Source of the DNA: Centroberyx gerrardi
Lineage: Eukaryota; Chordata; Actinopteri; Beryciformes; Berycidae
Reading direction: 5' to 3'
Assembly (NCBI RefSeq): GCF_048128805.1
Contig: NC_136017.1
Coordinates: forward strand, 10,767,807-10,831,806
DNA length: 64,000 bases
In this document: piece after piece, positions 1-10,530 of the stretch
How the letters are laid out: the number at the start of each line of letters is the position of its first letter
Numbering within the stretch: the first letter of the stretch is position 1
Notes under the pieces: generated by a model
Told to the model about the DNA's origin: nothing
The model's input: only the letters and a program-made list of their open reading frames with translations
Databases searched by the model: none
Made by a program: the position numbers and the translations under genes

Positions 1-438
1 TACTCATACTGGATTCAAACTAGCTTTTAAACTTTAACTCCTTTAGTAATGTTCCTTTGTAATAAGAAAGAATGAGGTGTTAGTATTACCAATGGATGTC
101 TCTTTTAATGACCTCCATACATTTTATTATACCTGGATTGACAGTGAATTGCCATTCACCCCATATAACTCAAGGGCCTGCTGTGATGTTATTTCAACCT
201 GAAGCCAAGTTATGGTGTTTACAAGCAGTTCAGTAGTGAATTAAGTATTTGAAAACTAGCTTTGTGGCTTGGTGAACACGCCTCAGTTTCTGCTCAACAG
301 AGAGATGCATGTGTGCTTGTCGTTACCTGCTTAAAGTCAATTTGTACAATAACAGATGTGATATTAGACTGATGGAGGCGACCTAACGCAGCACAGGGCT
401 GGAGGTGCAGGAGATGTTGGTCCGGGGGCTGGACGTAC

Positions 439-3400
439 CTCTGCAGCTCCTCTCCCAGCCTCTCGGAGCGATCCTCCGGAAGAACTCTGTACATGTCATC
501 TTCCTCCAGCCGCCGTCTGTGTCCGATGCGCAGTAAGGGCGTCAACCAGCTGGCGTGGACGGTGAATAAAGCAGTGGGAAAGAAGGGAGGATTTGTGTCA
601 GTCAGATAAGACTTACATCAGCAGCATGGTGGTTATAAGAGCTGATAACGCCTGTAGTGTCACTCCTGGCTATCAACTCTTGATCCTGTGGGACAAACAC
701 CACCTGGAAAAACCCTCGCTTACACTCTTGCTATCAACTTTCTTGTTATTATGGGAACAAGCAATGCAGGTGCTGGAAGCCTACTGTTTTTGTTGTTTTC
801 ACCCTCCTTTTTCTGCCTTAAATCGATCTGGAGCTCAGAGACAGCAAGTCAAATTCGGGTGATAGGTTTCAAAACTCTCTCACTACTCAGCCAAAAAATG
901 ACACTTACCAGCCAGATGGTGGTACTATAACAAGCAACTTTACATTTTATCCAATAACTGCTGAACCATACAGCGTACAATCATGTTTCCCCCTCAGATT
1001 CCTTCACTCAACATGAATCCATTGGTTTACTGGTTTCATTCTGCCTTGATAGTTTTGGAATTTTACACAAAAAAACTTGTTGCCATTTCTCCCACAAAAT
1101 TGATCCAATCAAACAGCAAGTGGCATCATATTCTATTTTAAATACTTCACATAAATGTTTGGCATAGGACACAAAGTGTGTTAGGCCCATAGGCTTGTGC
1201 AAAAATACCTCAATCTCCACCAAATTTTGCACACAGCATTATTTCAACTGTCTGCCTCATGGTTGATACACATAAATATTTGACACACAAATTAAGTTGA
1301 TAGTGAAGATGCACAAAACTAAACATTGTCTTATCTTATAAACTGCTCGGGCTGACTGTTGAACTGGCAGAACTAGTTAGACCACAACAAACTGCACTGT
1401 GCTTGTGACTGACAGCCAACAACAAAGGCCGAGCACTGATGTAAAAAAAGAGGGAAAAAGTAAAATCCCAGAGGAACGCATTTTCCAGGGGACAAAAACG
1501 CATCAAATTTGAAGTGAGGCACAATATTGAGAAGCACACACACGCCCAAGGCCACACTTGTATCATTGTTTAGGTTTTGTCAATGCATTGCCTCCCAGAA
1601 TTCAATGCTGAACCAGAACCACAGCCTCAGCCAAGAGGGAAGGACAAGCCTACTGTAGTCTATCAGTTCAATAGACCTGATTGAACTGATAGACTACAGT
1701 TCAACTTGTTTAAACACTGCATACCGTAACTCCCCTAAGGACTTCACATTGCAAAAAGCATAACACACCAATGCACACACAGAGCCTGGCTCTTATAGAG
1801 GGGCTCCTCTCAGGCACCTAATAATAGAGTGTGACACTGAGATGGTCTATGGACGCCCTATCAGCTGACATCCGATTTAGCCTAGGTCTAGGGGAAATTC
1901 TTCATTATAAATACCCTTCCTACCCATCCTAACCCTTGAAGAAATTGGTCTCTCTGCCTCTTCTACAATGGATTTCTCCCTGTATGATTGTTGAACGTTG
2001 GACCTGACATTTATAGGCCTACTGTTGATGTTTTAGATGGTTGACACTTTTTCTGTTATTAAACTCCATTGTAGCTGCGCTGAAAATATCTCGATGCGAC
2101 GTCACTTCTTCTATGTTTGGCCAGTTACGCATGGCAATAAGAAAAATACTCCACCAAGCAACAAAATGAGCCCAGAAATGCAACATACATCGCCAATAGC
2201 TGTTTTCCCCCCCCCACAGAGTTAGTGTTTTAGGGTGGATTTGCACTAACTGTAAGTTGCAGTGAGAGTAAAAATGCCTAAAACGTACTGTCTGAAGATA
2301 TCACCGGCAGCATGTAACAGTTGGTTACAAACAAAGGGTTGACGTCGTTACCACTTCAGTGATTAAGAAAAACCCTGCTCCCTCAAAGAAGATGAGGGAG
2401 CAGCGAGACAAACAGGAGGAGGACACCTCTATTCACGATGACAAACAAATCACCGAAGGAATTCAGGAGATGACCCTGAACCCAAAAGGAGAAGAACAGA
2501 GTGATGAAGAAGAGGAGGACAAGAGAGCTTGATGTAAAGAGTGAGATATAAAGGTTAAGTGAAGCATAACTGGGTTTAGTATTTGCCTTTGTTTTGTTTG
2601 ACATGTACTTATAACCATGCTTAGTCCCAGTTTTATGTAATCAAATTATAATAATCACTTAATAAAAGTAGCCCCCCCCCCCCCCCCCCAGCACGAGACA
2701 TGCCCACCTGCAAAAGCTGGCTGAGGTTCAAAGATGTATTCATGTGGTCAAAACAGGCGTATCCCCCTGATGCACAAATGAAAGGTGAATTTTTCTATTT
2801 CGACTTTAGGTCATTAAGCCACACTAAGCCCTTGCCTTTGCCTAAATTTGGACTTTGATGATTCATTAAAAATATTTATTGTTAGTTTCTAAACTTGTTC
2901 TTCGTCTCATTGCAAGATCTTATGATCAAGAACACTTGGAATAAATTTTATTTCATTACACCTTACTTTTCGGTCATTAAGCCACATTAAGCTGTCATAT
3001 TTAATGGTTTTCTGGCAATTTACCACATTATTATTTAATTACTAGTATTCTGGTATATACCCAGCGTTTTCCTTTTGATGGTAGTGAATAATTAGGATAA
3101 GTCCCCCTTATTTATTTCAGATTTATCTTCATCAGTTTTAGGTAAATAAACCACATTAAGCCACATTAAGTTCATTCATTTTCAACTGGGGATCTTGTCA
3201 TATTTTTTTGACCATGTTATTGATTTACCTTTAACTCGAAATTTTCACCACAGTATCTCTTTGTATCCCCCTGATGCCTGAATTAAAGATGTTAAGCCAC
3301 GTTAAGCCCCCTTTTTGGCAGTTTTTTTCACTATATTAATTCATAAAAAAAAAATTTATTTCCACCATTGCTAGTTCTTATGTTGCTGTATACCTGGGGG

Positions 3401-4285
3401 AAAAAATTAAAAAGTTCATCAACGTTAAATATTTGTTTTGCCTCGTTAAGTCGGTTCACATTAAGCCTTTTAGAATGTCCGTTTTGATTTTATACTAGGA
3501 GGAATTCCTTTTGAGTCTATATTATTTAACTCTGCTTAATAATAAACCAGCACGCATATTGATTTAAAACCCTGACACGAGAAGCCTCGTTCGTTTTGTT
3601 GTGTGTGCGCGAGTTTCAAAACAGCAGCCAACCAAAGTTTGTTTACATTCTTTGTAATGCTTGTGAATAATTAAGTAGGCTAAACCGACCTGCATTGGAG
3701 TTGCAGTGGGTGGTGGAAGATGTGAAAAGCTCAGTATTTCTGTGGATCCCACCTAAAAACAATATGGCAAGCCTATAGGAAAATATGATGCAGTTTACTA
3801 AGCTGTTTTATGTAGCCTAATTGGAATACCTAATGTGGCTTTTTTTTTTTTTTTTTAAGGAATTGTAATCAAAACAGAATCAACTGCACCAAAAGACAAA
3901 ACAGAGTTCAGGTAGCTATAGTAGGCTGAAATGCCCCTTTAACTATGAGGCGACTTTCCAACTCGAATACATCTTTCCTGCTATATTTCCTAGAAAAGTT
4001 AGGATGAACTTGATTCTTCTGGGTTGGAACCAGAGTATTGGCATTTAGGTGATGCACTGCAGACCCATTTAATGCAGGAAAGTTCATATCTTTACATTAG
4101 AGCCATTACACCAGAACATCACTGTCTGGATCATTTTGTACCCGCCGCCAATTACCTCGCCGCTCATTCAACCCCTCCGTGCCCCTACTGTACCTCCAGG
4201 TATTCACTTACCACAGAAAGACCCTTGACAGAAGTTTGGCTGTTGTCAGCGGATTATGCCTGCCGTCTCTGTGTTTCGGCTCCAT
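439..4285 (-). CDS. abcc4-like: ABCC4/MRP4-like ABC transporter, first two coding exons (partial gene, continues past position 1)
   Basis: Coding exon 1 is 4285-4212 and exon 2 is 549-439. Exon 1 starts at an ATG in good context (cttcaccATGG), encodes 24 residues ending LLSRVFL, and stops at a GTAAGT-type donor after TG. Exon 2 follows a CAG acceptor, completes that codon as Cys (TG+C) and reads [20 protein letters not shown], then [15 protein letters not shown], before an AG/GTACGT donor. The NPL..SRVF and [19 protein letters not shown] strings are the conserved cytoplasmic N-terminus of ABCC4 (MRP4), a plasma-membrane exporter of cyclic nucleotides, prostanoids and drug conjugates. Membrane and nucleotide-binding domains would lie left of the window. 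The intron is 3.66 kb and contains repeats and an unrelated plus-strand reading frame. It could be abcc4 itself or a fish ABCC4-like paralogue; the family call is firm, the orthology is not. Confidence 0.85.
1653..1699. repeat. Perfect 20-bp inverted repeat (hairpin) with 7-nt loop
   Basis: Arms 1653-1672 and 1680-1699 are exact reverse complements (first arm CTGTAGTCTATCAGTTCAAT), separated by AGACCTG. It lies in the ABCC4-like first intron. I see no gene around it. Confidence 0.85.
1940..2240 (+). repeat. Dispersed repeat family A, copy 1
   Basis: It shares a long block (GGTCTCTCTGCCTCTTCTAC, then ATGGATTTCTCCCTGTATGA, then TTGTTGAACGTTGG) with 15560-15870 on the same strand and with 35500-35935 on the opposite strand. 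The right part (AAACTCCATTGTAGCTGC, GACGTCA, ATAGCTGTTTTCCC) matches copy 3 rather than copy 2, so copy 2 is internally deleted. No coding capacity is seen; probably a non-autonomous transposon. Confidence 0.75.
2296..2532 (+). pseudogene. Short open frame with acidic C-terminal tail; unrecognised 3' exon or gene relic
   Basis: An open frame of 78 codons plus TGA runs from just after a stop at 2293-2295; the first in-frame ATG is at 2392 (46 codons). It reads [15 protein letters not shown], then [11 protein letters not shown], and ends [13 protein letters not shown]. Lys/Glu-rich, low-complexity acidic endings of this kind are typical of nuclear or ribosome-associated proteins, but I do not recognise the family. 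An AATAAA lies at 2661-2666, followed at once by 18 C. The frame sits antisense inside the ABCC4-like first intron. It could be a terminal exon (possible acceptor CCACTTCAG ending at 2359), a retrocopy fragment, or chance. No upstream exon was found. Confidence 0.3.
2672..2689 (+). repeat. Poly-C run of 18
   Basis: An uninterrupted run of 18 C immediately follows AATAAAAGTAG. It may be length-variable or a sequencing/assembly weak point. Confidence 0.8.
2750..3500. repeat. Degenerate tandem array, about 150-170 bp period, five units
   Basis: The motif TTAAGCCACATTAAGCC (with variants) recurs near 2812, 2973, 3146, 3293 and 3444. A second landmark, GTATCCCCCTGATGC, recurs near 2758 and 3263, three periods apart. 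Units are AT-rich and strongly diverged, so this is an old satellite-like duplication. No reading frame spans it. Confidence 0.6.
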
Positions 4286-7200
4286 GGTGAAGCGGCACCG
4301 GTCCAGAGAGATGGACTTCAGCCTCACATGTGACTAGCTACGATACAGACGCAGCGGGAACTTTCTGTACAGACCGACACACTGAGACAGTCGTACAAGA
4401 GCGGTTACGCTGCCTTCAGCTACGCTGTCGGAAATGTCGGAGCTAGGATACGAGCGTGCATGACCTACCCATGCATGCCCATCATGCTCTGAAACACACA
4501 CTGACAATATTGAGAAAACGCGTTGCTGAATCTGTGTAATGCACCACTGATGCAACGCATGCACGAGTCTTCTTTTTATGGTCTATGGGTCTACTTATCT
4601 CCAATAAAACTGAAAACGTGCCATGTCAACAGGAAGCGATGACAGAGGGAAGGGCGTCCCAGAGCCGGTGCTGCAAGTCCTTCACAATCTGGCCTCGGTT
4701 CCTCCTGTGAGTGGCCCTTCAGAGACAATACTGTCACTCAAAACGAAGGTGGAGTGTTTAGGGGGCGTAATGGGACGGGGGGTACACCTACATAATAATT
4801 TGGGTTTACAATTCAATTAAAAACCTACCTGAGGCGCATTTTCTCCCATTTATTCTGACACTGCATGACACTTGATTTATAAAATAAAACAGCCACCAAA
4901 ACAGCTACACGGTCGTAGGGTCCATTTAGCTGCTATTTCTGACCAAATGCACTTAAATTCACCCACAAGTCGTATTTGTCCCACACATACTAAACTCGGG
5001 AGTACGCTTACGAGGAGCACTTGAAGGCAGCATCTGCTGCATCTACGTTACTGTTTGTTTTCTTCCACGCCTACCTTCCTGGCTGGCCACATAACTGAAA
5101 ACATGCTGACACGTGAATAGCCGAGGTTCACAAATAAAGGCACGTGGAAGTGAGCCAAGGCTGGACAACAGAGATGGAGCCTAGTTTACAGCACAGAGCC
5201 AAACGGGCTGAAACCAAATGAATAGAGGTCATTATCTGGACTTCAGTTTTGATCCAGACCGGGAACTGTAATTGTGTTGGTCTGCCATCAGTGTGAGGGC
5301 TCAAAGTGCACACCAGGTCTCTGCTAATATTACACAGGGGGGAAAACATTTAGATGTTTTAGTGAAATACTGATGAATATGTGAAGGACAGAAGGCTGTC
5401 CTTTGATCTGAAACACTGCAGTAGTTGTATTCCTGGCCATAGAGAGGTCAGTTCAGGCCAGTGGGAAGAATGAATCAGCAGTGTTATATCATAGTTGATA
5501 ATTTACAGTGAGTAGGCCGCTTTGCCAAGATGTCCCATCAGCCACTGGCACCTCCGTCTGAAAATAGTGAAAATAATAGCCTGTAAAATTACCTTGAAAA
5601 AAGCAACTAGCCTACAGAAAAATGTCTAAGAAAAGAGTGCAGAAAAGTGTTTCATTTAGTTAAAATTTTACCATCAGTTCACAATTGTAAACCAACATGA
5701 ACTGGAGAAACGCAGGTTTGGCTGACAGGCCTTCTCTCACCACAGTTGTGAACTCGACTGGAAATAAAAGAAGTCCTTGTCAAGGCTGAGTGAAAATACA
5801 GTGTATGACACTCAAATTGTCATCTGCAACTCTGCAACTTTTATACTGAAGCAAACTAATGATTGTGGAATGTATTCTAGTGAAATCTACTGGTCAACCA
5901 CATTTTCTATGATTCAATATTCAGATGGAGTCCATCCTACATCCTGAGATATGATTGAGATTTATTGAATGGATGTAAGTGAGGACTTTTGATGTTTTTT
6001 ATAAGCTTTTATCCAGATTTTAAGAATTTGTTTCGACAGAACAAAAGTCTCTACAGAGTTCTCAGCCACTGTAATTGCTTCATCTAATAACATCAGCAGA
6101 TCCAGGAGGCTTCACTCCTCTGAGGGCTTTCTGTTGGTGAGATCAACTCCAGGACTGGGTCCAGTCTTAACATTATGATCGAGTTTCTATTTAAAGACAA
6201 GCTTCATTCTGCTCACTGAAAAACTGACTATAAAGTACATGGTCTGATACACCCTTTTCAAAAAAAAGAAAAAAAGGAGAGCTGTCCTTACAACCCGTAG
6301 TATCATGGCATATAAACTAGCAGGGCAGCCACATATATAGCTGGAATAAATATATAGTTTGAGTAAACATTGCCATCTAGCTGCAAGACCTGAAAATGTC
6401 TGTGAAGTACAGCTAAATTGGAATATTTAATATTCTTAGATGCAAGAACAGTTTATATTTGTCAACACAGGGTTGTTAAAAAAAAAAGAGGCAGACTTTT
6501 CATTTGGACTAGTTTGTCCAATTGAAGCCTTTTGGAAATGCTGTTTAGATTGTGTTCTGGCTTTCTATGTTCCTTTTCAAATGAAGCCAGTCAGACGCCA
6601 TACGAGACTTCCAACACGCACATTCAGGTTATCTTCTTACCGTGAGATGAATTTGCTTGTAGGTCTCGTTGTACAGATGAGGTGAATGAATGTTTGAATA
6701 TGTTATGTAAATATGTATGTCTATGGCGGCCTTACGTCAAGTTCAAATCAAAGTAGCTTAACGTAGGTTAAAGAAAAGTATTCACACGAGTTCAAAGTAT
6801 CAAAACAACAAACGGTAATAAAAGATAATCAACAAACTTAGGAGCGTGCGGTTGAAAAACTGTTTCTCTGCGGCGTCTCTTTCCTTCGTCGCACACCTGG
6901 TTCAATTACCGCACGTACGCTACGTCATTGGCTGGTATCAGTCTCAGCCAGTCAACTACAGCCAAAAATATGCTCATTAAATAAAATGGCTCCAACAGAT
7001 TGAACTCAACAATATGGGAGACTCATGGTAAATAAAGTTGGCAGCTATGAACATTGTATTATGTGATGTAAACAACGCAGCATAATCTCTGTATTTTAGG
7101 ACAGTCTGGTCTTGCTGAGTTTTGCTGCAGGATCATATAAAACACTTGACAAGGCCAACTACACCTGACACCTTAACTACCTGCTGTTATCAAGACTCAG

Positions 7201-7730
7201 GTCAGTTTAGGCTGAGACAGTATATTATCAAATGGAAACAACTCTTTTTGTCATGTTCAAAAGCCCCAGAGATCCAAGTTTTTAAATCTTGTTTTAGTCT
7301 TAAAACTATGAAACTCAAGAACACTATACTTGCAGGTCCAACGACCCACCAATAGATGGCACTGAGAGCCCATTTATGAAGTAGGAAACACCATTAAAAA
7401 AAAGTATCTCCTTGTCATCAAAGGACAAATATGAGGATACATAGGCCTTTACTTTACCCGCCCTGCAAACAGTCACCTTACACTGATCAAATTTGGAAAT
7501 AGTGGATGACTACAGTATTCAGGCTATACTACAAAGTTAACCTTTTACATATTACATAAAGTTTTGCATATTTGCTGCACTGCTTCTACTCTCTCTCTCT
7601 CTCTATTCTACTTGTTCCACCACAAAAAGTATTTGTTTAAAAAAATCATGCAGTAGCAATACAGAATAGATGCAGGCTGATTGATGAAAATTGTAACGAC
7701 ATTAAGCACAATAGGTGTTGAAAGGTTTAG
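4286..7730. other. Promoter side of the ABCC4-like gene and intergenic spacer
   Basis: This spacer lies upstream of the ABCC4-like start codon. I see no supported exon on either strand, only short uninformative frames and A-runs. The promoter should be in the first few hundred bases, but no TATA box or unambiguous element is apparent. Confidence 0.5.
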
Positions 7731-7734
7731 TTAA

Positions 7735-8198
7735 AGGAATAGTTCACCCAAAAATGAAAATTCTGTCATCATCTACTCACCCTCATGCCAAATGAAACAC
7801 ATGTGAAATTTGTTAGTCCATATAACACACAGGGAGGTTGCCAGCACAACTTCGTAGCAGCCTTCTCCAAAACAACTGAAGTCAATGGGGACCAGTTCTT
7901 TAGAGTTCAAAAACAAAAACAGCCAAACAATCACACTGTGAATAGAAATACCTACACACCATTATTTGTTGCAAATCAATCAGCTGTAGTTAAGATTTGC
8001 ACTAAATATGTAAATATAGGTCTTTTTGGAACTCTGAAGAACTGGTCCCCACTGACTTCAGTTGTTTTGGAGAAGGCTGCTATGGAGTTGTGCTGGCAAC
8101 CTCCCTGTGTGTTATATGGACAAACTTCACCTGTGTTTCAACTGGCATGAGGGTGAGTAGATGATGACAGAATTTTCATTTTTGGGTGAACTATTCCT
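7735..8198. mobile_element. TTAA-flanked foldback MITE (piggyBac/Kolobok-type target site)
   Basis: The ends are inverted repeats: AGGAATAGTTCACCCAAAAA at the left and its complement at the right, continuing through ATGAAAATTCTGTCATCATC. A second pair of inverted blocks lies inside (GGAGGTTGCCAGCACAACTT and complement; AACAACTGAAGTCAATGGGG-like and complement). The tetranucleotide TTAA sits directly outside both ends (7731-7734 and 8199-8202), which is the target duplication of piggyBac and Kolobok superfamilies. The 464-bp element encodes no transposase; the open frame across it is a by-product of the fold. Its terminal sequence is a very common fish interspersed repeat. Confidence 0.85.
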
Positions 8199-8384
8199 TT
8201 AAACCCTCATGTAGGTTTAACTAAAACTCTGACATTAAGGAAGCAGAACAAAGGAATGTTTTGATATCAGAAGTTGGTGTCTGCACTGTCAGAAAATCTT
8301 ATCTTCTAAGAGTGTGGGAAACTTCGGGATGTGGGACTGTTGAATCCCAGGAGTGAGACTCTCTGAAAGTTAAAGAGGGAAGCT

Positions 8385-8520
8385 TGTGATTGAGCATGTT
8401 GAGCAACTGGGGGATAAATGCCTTGCTCAACAGAACCTCAGTGGTTGCTGCTGATGGGATTCCCTTGTGCATTTATCCCCCAGTCGCTCCACAGGAGTTG
8501 CTCAATGGCCAACAATTAGA
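8385..8520. repeat. Short dispersed repeat with 16-bp inverted repeat
   Basis: ACTGGGGGATAAATGC (8406-8421) is exactly complementary to 8469-8484. Between them is a CCTTGCTCAA...CCTCAGTGGTTGCTG block that resembles 10305-10345 and, in reverse, 18870-18900 and 47565-47610. It looks like a tRNA-derived SINE or MITE fragment. Confidence 0.45.
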
Positions 8521-10179
8521 GCACTGGTTCAAATGTTTTCCTGGGACAAGGTCCACACAGTTTACACAACTCAGTGGTGGCAGGCATCCTAAAATAAACT
8601 CACCAATGCTGGGACCAAAAACCCACTGGGCAACTAACAGATCACAGTTAAAAATCGCTTTTTAAAGTGTGCAGGAGCCAAAACCTGACCTACCGCAAGT
8701 ACCTGCAATGGTTCACAACATGACTTGATATTTAAAACGACACTCATCCCTCATCTGAGGCTTACCTTCATTTCAACTAACCATCACTGAGCAGAGCTGC
8801 GGCATTACAGAAGAGTGATGTTTGAAGTGCTAGGAGTCCTCTCTGTCTTTGTTTCTATTGGCTGTCCATCTGCGCGTCAGCGGTTACGGCTGCATCCTGG
8901 GCCCCAGCTGTTGCTGTGTCACATCTTGTTTACACCAGGGGCCAAGGCTATGTTTGACCTAGTTGCTGAAAAGCCCAGGAGGCAGTGTCAAAGGCACACC
9001 ACAGATACTCAGAGAGGGGGAGAGGAAGAGGGCATGTTGTCATAGACTTGAATTGATATTTGTAGGCTTGGCGCCTGAACACGAGGTGCAATAGACACAC
9101 AATAAACCAATGTCCTCAAGTATTCCACTTGCAGGGGGGGTGGAGGGGCCGTAGAGGACACCATCATCGAATGAAAGCAGGGCCTGGTAATTAGAAAGAC
9201 CTTTTTTTTTTAGGCCTCATTATAGTCAATATCCATCTCTTCTAAAATGACTTTCGGGAAAACACTGAACCGCTACCTGCTCCATTCCTGGCTGCACATT
9301 GGATCTGAGGAGGAGAAAGTTAAAACGGTAACATTTCAATCATATAAATTCATCAGACTTGGTAGGTCTATGTGACTGAAGACGGATTACACTTTAACAT
9401 TTTTGTGATGAATCATGGTTAATGGATAGTTTCGTTTACCTTCTCTGCTCAGTTCATGTGGGGACAGTATTGGGAGTCGGACACACAGTGAAAGCAGGAG
9501 AGCACCTGTCTTAATACTTTGGTTCTATAACCTTTCCTCTCTCGGGTGGGTGAATCTGTCATTTCTGTATTTCTGCCTCATGAAGAGTGGAGGGAATTAC
9601 GGCCATAAAGGACTGCCTCTGAGAAAACAGGATTTTTTGGATCTGATGACTCGTTTTCCCAGCTCTGAAACTCATATTGGTATATCAGTAAAACAAGGAT
9701 GATAGCCATGCTTGCTTTTTATCCCAATATGTACTTACAAGACAGGGTGTATTATTTGTATCCCACATAATGAGGACACTGTGGTTTTGACTTTGGCACA
9801 TATTTGTTGCACGTCAGACACACTCTATCTCATCTTTCCTATCATTCAGCACTGTATACTGTCAAATGAAGCAGAAATGGCACATAAAATCTTCAAAGGC
9901 TAGATTATCATTCATATGTGCTGCTCATGGAGGCCAATTTGAGCTTCATAATCCCAATAACAGTCAGGAATTTGTGGGTTGGAGCAGATACTAAATCATA
10001 GCTGGAAAACGGCCTTAATGTTCCTTAGAGATGTGCCAATTTGAATGCTTTATTTTCTCTAACCAATTTCAAATTTGCCTAGTCGTTTATCTTTGAGGAA
10101 CAGATCAAAAGCAGCATAATGAACAACATTGTGGAAGAGTGAAATAAGCTTTTTGTATTCAATAAGAGATTTCTTAACT

Positions 10180-10185
10180 TTTATT
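10180..10185 (-). terminator. timmdc1: Candidate timmdc1 polyadenylation signal
   Basis: AATAAA on the minus strand, about 350 nt past the timmdc1 stop codon. A second AATAAA is at 10049-10054. Either would give a short 3' UTR. Confidence 0.5.
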
Positions 10186-10249
10186 TATGCCGGGAAAGAC
10201 TGAGCATGCATGATCTTTTTCCAGCAACACTCTGCTTCCCACTCACACA

Positions 10250-10283
10250 GTTACACACACTCACACCAGCGAGTGTGTGTAAC
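10250..10283. repeat. Perfect 13-bp inverted repeat
   Basis: GTTACACACACTC (10250-10262) pairs exactly with GAGTGTGTGTAAC (10271-10283) across an 8-nt loop. It is in the probable timmdc1 3' UTR if the 10180 poly(A) signal is used. Confidence 0.6.
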
Positions 10284-10530
10284 ACTCCCTGGTGTTACGC
10301 ACACTCCTGCTCAAGGGCACCTGGACAGTGGTTGCTGAGGGAACGCGGAGTGTCTCTTAACTTTGATCTGAAGTGGCTTCCATCCAATAACAGAGAGTGT
10401 ATGGTAGAGTCCTCACAAACAAATGACCAGTTTATCTTCATAGTTGTGTGAAGTCCCGCCCTCGATGTCCATATTGGAGGAGGACTATTGATTATTGTCA
10501 CTCAAACAAAAGACAGTATCACAGCTACTG

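Noticed and set aside
2672-2700. CAGCACGAG after the poly-C run resembling a cDNA adaptor end
   Set aside because: Too short to distinguish from chance, and the sequence continues naturally into the tandem array.
7785-8150. 121-codon plus-strand frame
   Set aside because: It lies wholly within the palindromic MITE and reflects its inverted structure.
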